From positions 2,976,001-3,040,000 of the forward strand of contig NZ_AP031573.1 of NCBI RefSeq assembly GCF_041154745.1: a stretch of DNA of 64,000 nt. Direction: 5' to 3'. The translations under genes and the position numbers were made by a program. Positions 1-7,908 of the stretch are shown here, in pieces. The DNA comes from Flavobacterium sp. CFS9. Lineage in GTDB: Bacteria > Bacteroidota > Bacteroidia > Flavobacteriales > Flavobacteriaceae. Within the stretch, counting starts at the first letter, position 1; each line of letters opens with the position of its first letter. The notes under the pieces are model-generated. The model was not told the origin of the DNA, did no database searches, and worked only from the letters and a program-made list of their open reading frames with translations.

Positions 1-98
1 CCATTTGTTAAAGAGTAGTAGGTTTCTTCTCCGTATACTATCTGTGAAGAAACTAGATTGTAGAAAAATATAAATAGGATGATTAGTATTTTTTTCAT
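1..98 (-). CDS. Secreted protein, 5' part only (runs off the window)
   Basis: An ATG at 98 (minus) opens a frame that stays open to the window edge. The first 20 or so residues form a signal peptide: two lysines, then an Ile/Leu/Phe-rich core ending near VSSQ. It starts 11 bases after the stop of the Tae4-like lipoprotein gene on the same strand, so the two are probably co-transcribed. Position and a periplasmic signal fit an immunity protein for the upstream amidase, but only 33 codons are visible and the family cannot be recognised. The immunity role is inference. Confidence 0.6.
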   Translation of the reverse strand, partial: MKKILIILFIFFYNLVSSQIVYGEETYYSLTN

Positions 99-109
99 TT
101 TTTTAGATT

Positions 110-1789
110 TTAGTTTAAACTCCAAATTCTTATTGATTGAACACCTCCTTTAGGCTGAGTATATGCGTTAGAGATGCACATACCGTTTACTATTGCATCT
201 ACATGACCTGAATAACCAGCACCATTTTTCCCAGGGTTTTTATTGATAATTACGTATATGCCTGACTTTCCTTGAAGTAAATTAGCCACCTTTGTGGCAT
301 CATTTGCATTATCCCCTTCAAGTTTGTCTTTAGTTTCTCCAAATTTATCAATCATAAATTTATTAAAGCTACTTGCGGACAAAATATAATTCAAGTTATC
401 ACCTCCTTTTTGCGTTACTTGTAATGGTGGTTTTCCGTATTTTAGCACTGGTATTGTTATTCCTGAATACAATAATGCTCTCGATCCCCTTATTGCACAA
501 GCATTTGTATATTGATTTTTTGTTTGTTCATTTATGGAACTGTTATAAAGAGAGCCACCTACTAATTTGTAAACTTCGGCAGAACTCATAGAATACCAAT
601 AGCCATTTAATTCTATTTTTGGGAAGTTAGTAAGCCATTGGCTTAAAGATGGTAATTCTTGTTTCGTTAGGGGAGTTTCGTAATAAATTAAATTCGGATC
701 GATGTATTCTCCATCTTGCCCTTCGGAAGTTCCCATAAACCAATTTTTAAATTGATGTATCGTTACATTAGGGTTCTGCATTAGATAATTTATTGCCCAA
801 TTACAAAAACTTTTAGCTTCATCAGAAAAGTTATTTGAATTCAAATAACTACCTATTATATTCATAGTGTCAGGACGATTTCTTAAAAAAGCAATTTGAT
901 CTTTCGATAAACTTAATTGAGTGCCTAAAGTTTTAATCAACGGCATTGTATTTACCGGTACGTATCCGGTTGGAGGAGTTACTTCAGGACAAGGTGCAGC
1001 ACTTTTTGAAGTATGGGGATGCGGTGGGCGAACATCACCGGCATAATACCAATATTGTCCGTTGCTGCCATAACAGTTAGAATGATCGTGACCGGAACTG
1101 CCATCACCACCGCCTTTGTAACCGCCGCTGCTTGGAGGAGAGTTGTACCCCGGAACACTTGTGTTGAATCCTCCTGATGGGAGATTTCCGCCACCTCCGC
1201 TTCCTCCACCTGCTGCTGGATTACTCTTTGGATCTGATGATGAAGGAATAAAGATTTTAGCACATGGATCGTCTCCTGCACTGGACTTCGAGGTAAATTT
1301 TCCAGTAGTATTGTAACTAACCTGACTTATCTCGGTAGTACCATCAAAATATTTGAAATTAAAATGGTGTGCTTTAAAATTTTCATAATCCTCTGGATTA
1401 CAAATATATTTAAAAACGTATTTTTTACTTTCTCCCGTTGGCAGTACATTTATAACCAGATTGTAATACACATTTTCAGGAGTGTCTGGATAAAAGAAGC
1501 TAATACTGTAATTGGTGACGCTCTTATCGTCAGTCATACTTACAATATCATACATCATAAATATTGGCTCGTTTAGAGTTTCAGTATTACCGGATTTTGA
1601 ACTGTTTTTTGTTTCATCAGTGTTGATGTATTGCTGAATGTCTGCCGGAAGTTCATTGGCATTAATGAGTTTCTTTTCAAAAGGAACCGATGATTCTGTT
1701 TTGGTTTGATGTGGTTCATTTGAATCTTTTTCGCAACTTGTCAAGGCAAGAAAAACAAACGCTAAGGCGTACTTAAATAGCTTTTTCAT
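110..1789 (-). CDS. Lipoprotein with C-terminal Tae4-like peptidoglycan amidase domain
   Basis: The 559-residue product starts with a lipoprotein signal (lipobox LTSC, Cys19). Residues about 190-260 form a Gly/Ser-rich linker. The last 170 residues resemble Tae4 amidases (NlpC/P60-type fold): a Cys in an NACAIRGSRAL context near residue 431 and a His in YSGHVDAIVNG near residue 529, matching the family's catalytic Cys and its GH-hydrophobic-D motif. Known Tae4 proteins cut peptidoglycan peptides and are type VI secretion effectors without signal peptides; a lipid-anchored form is unusual. The next gene, 11 bases downstream, encodes a secreted protein that could be its inhibitor. The Tae4 assignment comes from motifs only; a housekeeping NlpC/P60-like lipoprotein is the alternative. 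Confidence 0.7.
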   Translation of the reverse strand: MKKLFKYALAFVFLALTSCEKDSNEPHQTKTESSVPFEKKLINANELPADIQQYINTDETKNSSKSGNTETLNEPIFMMYDIVSMTDDKSVTNYSISFFYPDTPENVYYNLVINVLPTGESKKYVFKYICNPEDYENFKAHHFNFKYFDGTTEISQVSYNTTGKFTSKSSAGDDPCAKIFIPSSSDPKSNPAAGGGSGGGGNLPSGGFNTSVPGYNSPPSSGGYKGGGDGSSGHDHSNCYGSNGQYWYYAGDVRPPHPHTSKSAAPCPEVTPPTGYVPVNTMPLIKTLGTQLSLSKDQIAFLRNRPDTMNIIGSYLNSNNFSDEAKSFCNWAINYLMQNPNVTIHQFKNWFMGTSEGQDGEYIDPNLIYYETPLTKQELPSLSQWLTNFPKIELNGYWYSMSSAEVYKLVGGSLYNSSINEQTKNQYTNACAIRGSRALLYSGITIPVLKYGKPPLQVTQKGGDNLNYILSASSFNKFMIDKFGETKDKLEGDNANDATKVANLLQGKSGIYVIINKNPGKNGAGYSGHVDAIVNGMCISNAYTQPKGGVQSIRIWSLN

Positions 1790-2192
1790 GATTATTGGCT
1801 TTTAATAGTTAGTAAACCGGGGTATATAGCTTGATAAGTTTGTTTTTGCAAAGTATTTAAATTTATAAAAATAAACTTACTTTTTTGTGAAAAAGACAGA
1901 AAAATTTTATATTTATTTTATTGTGTAGCTTTGGAATAACTTTTTTGATTTTGGAAAGTAAATATTGTGAACATGAATCTTTAAGCATATTCCACTCATG
2001 AATATAAAGCTGTTTCAGAATAGTTTACAATAAAAAAGCTCCAGATTTCTCTGAAGCTTTGTTTTAGTAATGGAAAACGTTGATGTATATAACTAGTTTG
2101 TTGAAGATCTTAGTGAAGTTACATCTGTTTAAACTGTCTTTAGTTTTTGACAAGATTTTATAATTGTAATGTGCCAGTTTTACATTTGTATG
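1790..2192. other. Intergenic stretch with one hairpin module, no gene seen
   Basis: AT-rich sequence between the Tae4-like gene and the P-loop gene, both on the minus strand. It carries the outermost copy of the hairpin module (2036-2059). I see no credible coding frame. Confidence 0.6.
2036..2090 (-). repeat. Hairpin module, decayed tRNA-3'-end type
   Basis: AAGCTCCAGA and TCTGAAGCTT (one mismatch) are separated by a TTTC loop at 2036-2059, with an A-run before and T-rich sequence after, so it could terminate transcription from either side. The following bases (AGTAATGGAA...) align weakly with the 3' end of the tRNA at 11170. It is the outermost of five related copies. Confidence 0.55.
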
Positions 2193-2645
2193 TTAGAATT
2201 TGAATGGTGTTTGATTGCCAGCTATGATTGCTATTTTTAATATTGAGGCTAAGTACCAGCCAAGGCTCTTACGTCTATTATTTCCAGTTACCTGACGTCC
2301 CAGTGGTATTTCCATAAAAGTATTAAGTGGGTCATTGAGTTGCAGTTGCTGAAACTGATATTGTCGTGTGGACACATTGTAGCTTTTGCATGATGTGACA
2401 ACTGCTTCTGCATCAGGATGAACTGAAATGAATGTGACCAATTCATCAATTAAATTGCGAGTATCAGTTGCAGACCAAAAAATAATTTTTCGATCATTTT
2501 TAATTAAAATACAGGAAAAGTCAGTCGGATCAATCTTCGTGAAATTGCTAATTTTATAACCAGTTGATATGAGATAATCTTTATAACGAGTTATGGAAGG
2601 AGTTTTACCAGAGCCAGAAGGACCAGAGAATAAAAGAAAGTTCAT
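2193..2645 (-). CDS. Small P-loop NTP-binding protein, function unknown
   Basis: The 150-residue product has a clear Walker A motif at its N-terminus (GPSGSGKT, residues 8-15), typical of P-loop nucleotide-binding folds. No obvious Walker B or family motif follows, and the protein is short for a complete NTPase. It lies between two hairpin modules in the accessory region and shares their strand. It could be a reduced ATPase, a cassette gene of an uncharacterised family, or a truncated relative. I do not recognise the family. Confidence 0.6.
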   Translation of the reverse strand: MNFLLFSGPSGSGKTPSITRYKDYLISTGYKISNFTKIDPTDFSCILIKNDRKIIFWSATDTRNLIDELVTFISVHPDAEAVVTSCKSYNVSTRQYQFQQLQLNDPLNTFMEIPLGRQVTGNNRRKSLGWYLASILKIAIIAGNQTPFKF

Positions 2646-2719
2646 TTTTGAGATTTAGATAATGTTATATAAAAATATAGTTATTAATAATGGTTAATTA
2701 TTGAACTAATATAAACAAA

Positions 2720-2785
2720 AAGCTCCAGATTTCTCTGAAGCTTTTGTCTTTGTAGTCCGTCTTGGTGAAGACTTGAATACGTATA
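2720..2785 (-). repeat. Hairpin module with decayed tRNA T-arm
   Basis: AAGCTCCAGA/TCTGAAGCTT hairpin at 2720-2743, then at 2753-2785 a degraded copy of the sequence that at 4004-4034 still contains GACTCGAACCTGTG, the antisense of a tRNA T-arm. Together with the adjoining peptidase fragment it forms the left arm of a direct repeat with 3970-4235. Confidence 0.6.
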
Positions 2786-2790
2786 GAGAT

Positions 2791-2985
2791 TTACTTACTT
2801 TGTTTTAATTGAGTAGAGTCTACTCTTGTTGGCGTATCTTTTCCGCTAATAATCGAAGAAGAACTTACTGCAATTGATTTTATGATTTGAGTCATGTTAT
2901 CAATATCTAACGTTTCAAATTCATCATCGGCCGTGTGATACGTAGGCTCATTATCCATTTTTGAAGTAGAAATAGTGTGAGCAGG
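2791..2985 (-). pseudogene. Duplicated 3' end of the M28 peptidase gene
   Basis: These 195 bases match the last 64 codons and stop of the peptidase gene at 4041-4235 with no length change and scattered substitutions. Similarity stops abruptly at 2985, where an unrelated plus-strand toxin-tip frame begins. It has no start or signal region and cannot encode a peptidase. Mostly silent-looking changes and the preserved frame suggest a duplication old enough to have diverged but not badly broken. Confidence 0.85.
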
Positions 2986-3354
2986 GGATTAAGTACGGCT
3001 TTAATCATTGACGGTGTATATAGAATTGGAACGAATTCAGCAAGGTTAGGGATGTATTTATATGGAGAAAACAAGATGGGTGATGCGTTACCAAGTAGTG
3101 GAGGAGCGTTAATAGGATCAGTAATTGATGGGATGAATGGTGGGAAATTTGGTGAAACAGGCTCATGGCAGAAGGGACTTGGCGCTGCAAACGATATGGC
3201 ATCATTTTTAGTAACTGGTGGAAATGGTCAGGCATATGCATCATTTTTGGAACTTAGTACTTTTTATGGGTATGATACTATTTATTATGGAGGTGCAATT
3301 GTTTCTAATTGGTACACTATAATTTCTTACATACCTGCAAACCCTAAAAAATAA
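2986..3354 (+). pseudogene. 5'-truncated polymorphic toxin C-terminal tip
   Basis: The frame opens at the junction with the duplicated peptidase fragment and runs 122 codons to a stop at 3354. The nearest possible start is GTG at 2977, but that lies inside the antisense peptidase copy, so the original N-terminus is missing. The Gly/Ser/Ala-rich, hydrophobic sequence (LIIDGVYRIGT, LGMYLYGENKMGDALPSSGG, GSWQKGLGAANDM) resembles the region just after the core of Rhs-type proteins in Bacteroidota, as I recall that family. The following membrane-protein gene would be its immunity partner. This looks like a displaced tip kept after recombination. The toxic activity is unknown. Confidence 0.6.
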
Positions 3355-3379
3355 AGAATTTTAGAAAAAAATATAAATT

Positions 3380-3874
3380 ATGAAATACTACTCAAATAAT
3401 GAATTGGTAACTTGGTTTAAGCGATATGAGAGACAAAATCTAAAAATTACCATACTTTTAATAATTTTCGCATGTTTAGCAGGAGTTGGTTTTTTCTTTG
3501 ATGGACAAAAGGAAATTGATAACAAATTTATTTTTGGCTCGGGAGGATTGGTTTTAATAATTGTTTTCTTTTTGTATGCTTATTTGAATTCTGGTGCTCT
3601 AACAAATAAAACAATCAGAGAGATATCATTTACAGATTCTGAGATTGTTTTTTCTACTTTTTCTTATAAATTGTTTGCATTATACAGAATTAAGGAAAAA
3701 GAAATTGTAGTAGATTTGCCGGCTTTTAAATTTATAAAGAGTGAATATCCTGTAAATAATAAAAAAGTTAAACTTCAAAAAGAATGTTTTATAATAACAA
3801 ATAATGGCATTGAGTTTTTTTTATTGTTTAAGTATTTTAATGATGATCTTTTAACTCAGATAAAAAATGAATAA
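3380..3874 (+). CDS. Two-helix membrane protein, candidate immunity protein
   Basis: The 164-residue product has two transmembrane helices (about residues 23-42 and 50-68) followed by a soluble domain of about 95 residues. It begins 25 bases after the toxin-tip stop on the same strand, which is the usual tip-then-immunity order of polymorphic toxin loci. A membrane location would suit a toxin that acts at the inner membrane or arrives from the periplasm. No recognised family; the bPH-like soluble half seen in some two-helix proteins is only a possibility. The gene is intact. Confidence 0.65.
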   Translation: MKYYSNNELVTWFKRYERQNLKITILLIIFACLAGVGFFFDGQKEIDNKFIFGSGGLVLIIVFFLYAYLNSGALTNKTIREISFTDSEIVFSTFSYKLFALYRIKEKEIVVDLPAFKFIKSEYPVNNKKVKLQKECFIITNNGIEFFLLFKYFNDDLLTQIKNE

Positions 3875-3969
3875 ATGTTCAGAAATGAAAATTTAGCTCT
3901 ATCTCTCCGGTTAGCACCACTGTTCCGCTCGTGAACGTAAAGTTTCTTCAGAGACGGTCAAAACAAAAA

Positions 3970-4034
3970 AAGCTTCAGATCTCTCTGAAGCTTTTGTCTT
4001 AATAGTTCGTCGCGACGAAGACTCGAACCTGTGT
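3970..4034 (-). repeat. Perfect hairpin plus tRNA T-arm remnant
   Basis: AAGCTTCAGA / TCTGAAGCTT with a TCTC loop is a perfect 10-bp stem at 3970-3993, flanked by A- and T-runs. At 4004-4034 the antisense strand keeps an ACAGGTTCGAGTC-like T-arm (plus: GACTCGAACCTGTG). It sits immediately downstream of the peptidase stop codon and is the best preserved of the plain hairpin modules. Confidence 0.7.
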
Positions 4035-4040
4035 AATGAT

Positions 4041-5354
4041 TTACTTGCTTTGTTTTAATTGCGTAGTATTGACTCTTGTTGGCGTATCTTTTCCGCTAAT
4101 AATCGAAGAAGAACTTAGTGCAATTGATTTTATGATTTGAGTCATGTTATCAATATCTAAGGTTTCAAATTCATCATCGGCAGTGTGATATGTTGGCTCA
4201 TTATCCATTTTTGAAGTAGAAATGGTGTGAGCAGGAACTCCAAGTCTGGCTAAAGTAGCATTGTCTGAGCGGTAGAATAATTGTTGATCCGGATAAGGGT
4301 CTGCATAAAAATTAAAGCTTGTTCCAGTTAAATTAGTTTGTAAAATCTGCCCCATATTCGACTTTTCGAAGCCTGTAATGTAAGCAGAGTTTTTGCCCCA
4401 TTTCGATTCTGTTCCTATCATTTCAATATTGAACATCGCAATCACTTGTTCCGGCGCAAGCTGTTTAGAAAAATATTTGGCTCCATAACCACCTAATTCT
4501 TCCGCTGTAAATGTGGTAAAAATAATAGTACGCTCGTTGTTGTTTTGTTTTTTAAAATATTTCGCAAGCATAATTACTGCTGTTGTTCCGGCAGCATCAT
4601 CATTAGCTCCATTATAAATAGAATCCGTTGCAGGATGCGGAGCACCTTCTTCAGGAGAGCCTACACCAATATGATCATAATGCCCTGAAAAAATCACATA
4701 CTCATTTGGTTTCGTTTTTCCGGGTAATATTCCAACAACATTATTCAATGCTTTTTTAGAGATTGTATTCGTTTGTTCAACAGAAAAAGTGGTCGCTTCT
4801 GTGGTTCCAAAAACAAACACAACCGTATTGTTTCCCGGATTAGCAGTTATTCGATCAATATGTTGAATATTTGGTAAAATCTTATCAAATGAAGAGTCAA
4901 CTAAGACCAAAAGATTTTTTGCACTTTTATAATATTCATTAAATTTCTCGCCAAAGCTGTCTCCTTTATTGATTTTTACAATGGAAACATCGCTTTTTTC
5001 CGTTAAAGAAACTTGAGGGAGGTAGGAGAAGGTTACAACCTGATTGTTATTTATTTCTTTACCATCAATAGTAATTTTTGAAGAAACGGCTTTAGAGGCA
5101 GTCATCGAAAATTCTTGTCTGTAATTTGGTGCTGAATTGAAAGTTTGCAAACCAATTTTCTTAAACTCAGATTCTATAAAGGCGGATGCTTTTTCAATAC
5201 CGGGAGTAAAAGTTCTTCTGCCTTGCATATCATCAGCCGAAAGTATTTTCTCTATGCGACTTACTTCTTTGTTCGTAATAATTTTATCTATCGATTGTCC
5301 ATGTACATTAAAACATTGACTTAGAACAAACATACTTACAATAATTTTTCTCAT
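4041..5354 (-). CDS. Secreted M28-family zinc metallopeptidase
   Basis: The 437-residue product has a signal peptide (residues 1-20) and a C-terminal M28 catalytic domain. The two-zinc ligand set is visible: His225 in FSGHYDH, the Asp pair in NGANDDAAGT (about 252), Glu pair 285-286 in TAEELGG, and His near 397 in YHTADDEF. M28 enzymes are aminopeptidases of the cell envelope or outside. A 3' fragment of this gene is repeated at 2791-2985. The gene lies inside the variable region but looks intact and like an ordinary Flavobacterium peptidase, so the rearrangements have probably used its 3' end. Confidence 0.9.
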   Translation of the reverse strand: MRKIIVSMFVLSQCFNVHGQSIDKIITNKEVSRIEKILSADDMQGRRTFTPGIEKASAFIESEFKKIGLQTFNSAPNYRQEFSMTASKAVSSKITIDGKEINNNQVVTFSYLPQVSLTEKSDVSIVKINKGDSFGEKFNEYYKSAKNLLVLVDSSFDKILPNIQHIDRITANPGNNTVVFVFGTTEATTFSVEQTNTISKKALNNVVGILPGKTKPNEYVIFSGHYDHIGVGSPEEGAPHPATDSIYNGANDDAAGTTAVIMLAKYFKKQNNNERTIIFTTFTAEELGGYGAKYFSKQLAPEQVIAMFNIEMIGTESKWGKNSAYITGFEKSNMGQILQTNLTGTSFNFYADPYPDQQLFYRSDNATLARLGVPAHTISTSKMDNEPTYHTADDEFETLDIDNMTQIIKSIALSSSSIISGKDTPTRVNTTQLKQSK

Positions 5355-5467
5355 ATTTTAGTTTTATAAATAAGGTTTTAGTTAATTCAAAAGTATGTTA
5401 TTTATTTGCAAAATGTAACGCTGGTAAAAGTTTTTAATTTAAAAAAAAACTGAAAACATTACCCGTT

Positions 5468-5520
5468 ATGCGAAGTGTTCATCTGCAACGCTGTGCGAAT
5501 GTCTCTGACTTCGCACCTGC
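5468..5520. repeat. 53-bp dispersed repeat, copy 1
   Basis: Begins ATGCGAAG and contains GCGAATGTCTCTGACTTCGC, which can fold as a short bulged hairpin. It is nearly identical to 7711-7765. It lies between the M28 and GNAT genes. Confidence 0.7.
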
Positions 5521-5524
5521 AAGA

Positions 5525-6025
5525 TTATAATCGTCCTATCTTAAAATAAGCCAGCTCTTCTTCATTTCTGATCAGATTATTTAATCGTTCAAATCCGGCT
5601 TTTTGCAGTACATTTTGTGATCCGGTGTTATGGAGATCTGTTATGGCTACAACTTCTTTTGTATTAGTATTTGCAAAACTATATTGTGTTATTGCTTTGC
5701 ATACTTCTGTAGCAATGCCTTTTCCCCAATATTCCCTGCTGAGTACATACCCAATCTCTATTTGGTTTATGTTGTGTATAAAAATACGAGCAACACACAT
5801 TCCTATGAAATTATTGTTTGTAGCGTCAAATATCGCCCATCGACTAAGATTTTTCTTTTCATAGTTTTCAAGCAATTCATTAAACATCTCTACATATCTT
5901 TCCGGTGAAGTATCAGGAAGGTACTGTGTAACTTGATTGTCTTTAAAAAGATTTAAAAATGTTTGTTGCTCTTGAGGTAAAAATTCTCGAATAATAATTC
6001 TTGGGCTTTGATAAAGAGTAGACAT
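5525..6025 (-). CDS. GNAT-family N-acetyltransferase (RimJ/RimL-like)
   Basis: The 166-residue product fits the single-domain GNAT fold. It has an N-terminal strand RIIIREF, the central strands around NNNFIGMCVARIF and IEIGYVLSREYWGKGIATE (the acetyl-CoA-binding loop, residues about 95-115), and the late NTGSQNVLQKAGFERL segment typical of RimJ/RimL-like enzymes that acetylate protein N-termini or small molecules. The substrate cannot be read from sequence. The gene is complete and alone between repeats of the accessory region. Confidence 0.85.
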   Translation of the reverse strand: MSTLYQSPRIIIREFLPQEQQTFLNLFKDNQVTQYLPDTSPERYVEMFNELLENYEKKNLSRWAIFDATNNNFIGMCVARIFIHNINQIEIGYVLSREYWGKGIATEVCKAITQYSFANTNTKEVVAITDLHNTGSQNVLQKAGFERLNNLIRNEEELAYFKIGRL

Positions 6026-6432
6026 TGGTTATAGTAAGATAAAAAAATTAGAAGTTGTTAGCTAAAATTATGAGCAGATTTGTTTTTGTAAATACAGTCA
6101 AATTTACAGAAAATAAATAGAGAAAACTTTTCGCTTTTTAAAATGTTTAATGATTTTTGGGCAATCTCGTTCTTCGAAAAGTTCTTTGTGAGAAGCTGCA
6201 CAAATGTCCCTGATTTTGCACTCATGTTGGTACGAAAAGTATTCAACAGGTAAAAAGCCGATTTGATGATTTATGAAATAAAAAACCTATTTTTGAGAAC
6301 AAATAAAAACTGATATTTACCAGACATCGGCTCAATTTAGGGTAGATAAAACTGATATGGTAAGAGATATATACAAATTAGTGGCTAGGCTGCGGAAGAA
6401 TAAATAATCAAACACATTTTTTTAACACAGGG
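6026..6432. other. Intergenic stretch with a 105-bp repeat
   Basis: No credible gene. It contains repeat copy 6118-6222. The sequence just before 6433 (ACACAGGGATG) gives only a weak ribosome-binding context. Confidence 0.6.
6118..6222. repeat. 105-bp dispersed repeat, copy 1
   Basis: Almost identical to 9871-9975, with only a few differences in the first 25 bases. The last part, GCACAAATGTCCCTGATTTTGC, is a diverged form of the small hairpin in the 53-bp repeat, so the families are related. Confidence 0.85.
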
Positions 6433-6912
6433 ATGAAAACAATAAAATTCAGAAATTGGGAACTTATTGTAAATGACGAATTGACTAAATTAACTTATGA
6501 AAAGGTTGAAATTGGCAATGCTGACAGTTGTGTTTGTAATGAATGTAAAAACTATTCAAATTATCGTGAAAATGCCTTCCCCGAAGAAATTAAAAATCTG
6601 TTTATAGAAATTGGAATTAACTATAGGAAAGAAAGTGAAGTAACCAGATATTGTAAGCAGAATAACGGATTACATCTTTATGGTGGTTGGTTTCATTTTA
6701 AAGGAGAATTTATCGGTAAAAACTGCGAAGTTCCTGTACGAGAAAATAGCTTTACATTTGAGTTAACTAAAATTGAAGAAAATTTTAGTATTGGATTTCG
6801 CAACGATAATGCTTTGTCATTTTTTGAAGACGGAAAAAATCTTGTGCAAATTGAATTTGAAACTGAAATTCCTTGGACAATTGATAAAGAATTAGAAGCT
6901 GACTTAATGTAA
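6433..6912 (+). CDS. Conserved-looking protein with a CxCxxC motif, function unknown
   Basis: The 159-residue product carries a tight cysteine cluster (Cys33, Cys35, Cys38 in CVCNECKNY) followed by a hydrophilic alpha/beta domain; no signal peptide or membrane helix. Proteins with this CxCxxCxNY start are found as stand-alone genes in many bacteria and resemble immunity-type cassette genes, but I cannot name the family. It is followed by an inverted-repeat region ending in GTTAGGC (6925-7060) and another orphan gene, an arrangement like gene cassettes. Confidence 0.6.
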   Translation: MKTIKFRNWELIVNDELTKLTYEKVEIGNADSCVCNECKNYSNYRENAFPEEIKNLFIEIGINYRKESEVTRYCKQNNGLHLYGGWFHFKGEFIGKNCEVPVRENSFTFELTKIEENFSIGFRNDNALSFFEDGKNLVQIEFETEIPWTIDKELEADLM

Positions 6913-6924
6913 ATAGAAAGTCCA

Positions 6925-7060
6925 GCTACTAATAACTACTACAACGGATTTGGGCAATAGGCTTAATGGAAAGTTGGTTTTGTATTTGGGGTGATTTGGT
7001 AAATCTGAAAATAGGACTTAATTTAGTTCCAACTCCCCTGTAGTAGCGGGACGTTAGGCG
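6925..7060 (+). other. attC-like cassette junction (candidate)
   Basis: CTACTACA near 6935 and TGTAGTAG near 7034 form an inverted repeat about 90 bases apart, and the right arm continues into CGTTAGGCG, which fits the GTTRRRY core of integron attC sites. The matching left core (RYYYAAC) is poor. No integrase gene is visible, so a cassette of a CALIN type or a chance resemblance are both possible. Confidence 0.3.
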
Positions 7061-7090
7061 ACATTCACACGTATTCACTTAAGAAAGAAA

Positions 7091-7699
7091 TTGGACAATT
7101 CAAACAAAAAATTAATAACTCCAGAAGAAGTTGAAGTAAATCAAGTTTTCTTTGAGAAATGTGCTTTAGAGCATCGAGAACTTGCGACCCAACTAATCTT
7201 TGAGTTAGCAGGGCTTTTAAAGATTGACATTTCAAATGAAATTCCCTATTTAGCTTTTGTCAAATATTGGCAGAAAAATGGACAAAGTGGAAAAATGAAT
7301 AACTGGAAATTCTTTTTTCATGGTTTTCACTGTAGCTTTGAAAATGTTGTTACAAATCAATATATTGAAGTTCCTATTGTCTTTGGATTAGAATTTGGTG
7401 ACCTAGACCCTTATTTCTTCACTCAATACATAAAATCGACTTCTGGATATTTTCCAATCCCACTAGTGATAAATGATAATTACAAAGATGGTAAAACGAT
7501 ACTAGAGACGATGTTATCCATTGGTAAGTTTGAGAAAATTAATTCAAACTGGCCAAATCATTACGGAACTGTAGTAAAAAATAGACCAGATAAAGTTGAA
7601 ATAATCACATTTGAAAACCCATTAGAAAAGTCAAACGACAAAATAAAAGTTGAAAAAAAGGGAAAGTTTGATCTCTGGAAACTTTTAAAATTAAAATAA
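7091..7699 (+). CDS. Orphan cassette protein, function unknown
   Basis: The 202-residue product begins at a TTG (7091), the only start that keeps the well-formed N-terminal helix region; the next ATG is about 70 codons later. It is soluble, mixed alpha/beta, without signal peptide or recognisable motif, and ends in a lysine-rich tail. It follows the attC-like junction and precedes a toxin-tip cassette. Its size and setting suit an immunity or accessory protein, but this is not supported by any motif. Confidence 0.5.
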   Translation: MDNSNKKLITPEEVEVNQVFFEKCALEHRELATQLIFELAGLLKIDISNEIPYLAFVKYWQKNGQSGKMNNWKFFFHGFHCSFENVVTNQYIEVPIVFGLEFGDLDPYFFTQYIKSTSGYFPIPLVINDNYKDGKTILETMLSIGKFEKINSNWPNHYGTVVKNRPDKVEIITFENPLEKSNDKIKVEKKGKFDLWKLLKLK

Positions 7700-7710
7700 A
7701 ACGCCCCTCT

Positions 7711-7765
7711 ATGCGAAGTTTTCATCTGTAACGCTGTGCGAATGTCTCTGACTTCGCATCCGCAA
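7711..7765. repeat. 53-bp dispersed repeat, copy 2
   Basis: Nearly identical to 5468-5520, including the internal GCGAATGTCTCTGACTTCGC hairpin. It starts right after a 10-base GC-rich arm (ACGCCCCTCT, 7701-7710) that recurs inverted at 9433-9442. Confidence 0.7.
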
Positions 7766-7884
7766 AGTGACTAAGTTTTCTTGTAGAAGATGTAATTTGA
7801 AAACGACTATTAATCTAATTAGAATTAAGAAAAGTCGGGAGACTTATACGGGTTTAAGGTCTATGAGAACTAAAGGTTAAAAAT

Positions 7885-7904
7885 GCAAAGTCAGGAGACT
7901 TTGC
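7885..7904. repeat. Perfect 8-bp hairpin at the toxin-tip junction
   Basis: GCAAAGTC and GACTTTGC are separated by AGGA. It lies directly upstream of the point where the truncated toxin frame opens, and related hairpins occur around 9144 and 9957. Confidence 0.65.
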
Positions 7905-7908
7905 GTAG

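Noticed and set aside
979..1281. Gene in another frame inside the Tae4-like gene
   Set aside because: It overlaps the lipoprotein gene completely and its composition follows the Gly/Ser-rich linker of that gene.
2977..2985. GTG 2977 as the real start of the toxin-tip gene
   Set aside because: These bases belong to the antisense copy of the M28 gene, so the reading frame is opened by a junction, not by a native start.
6058..6246. 62-codon minus frame at the 105-bp repeat
   Set aside because: It lies mostly inside the dispersed repeat, with no homologous frame kept at the second copy.
6925..7060. Complete integron
   Set aside because: No integrase gene and only one poor attC-like site in the window.
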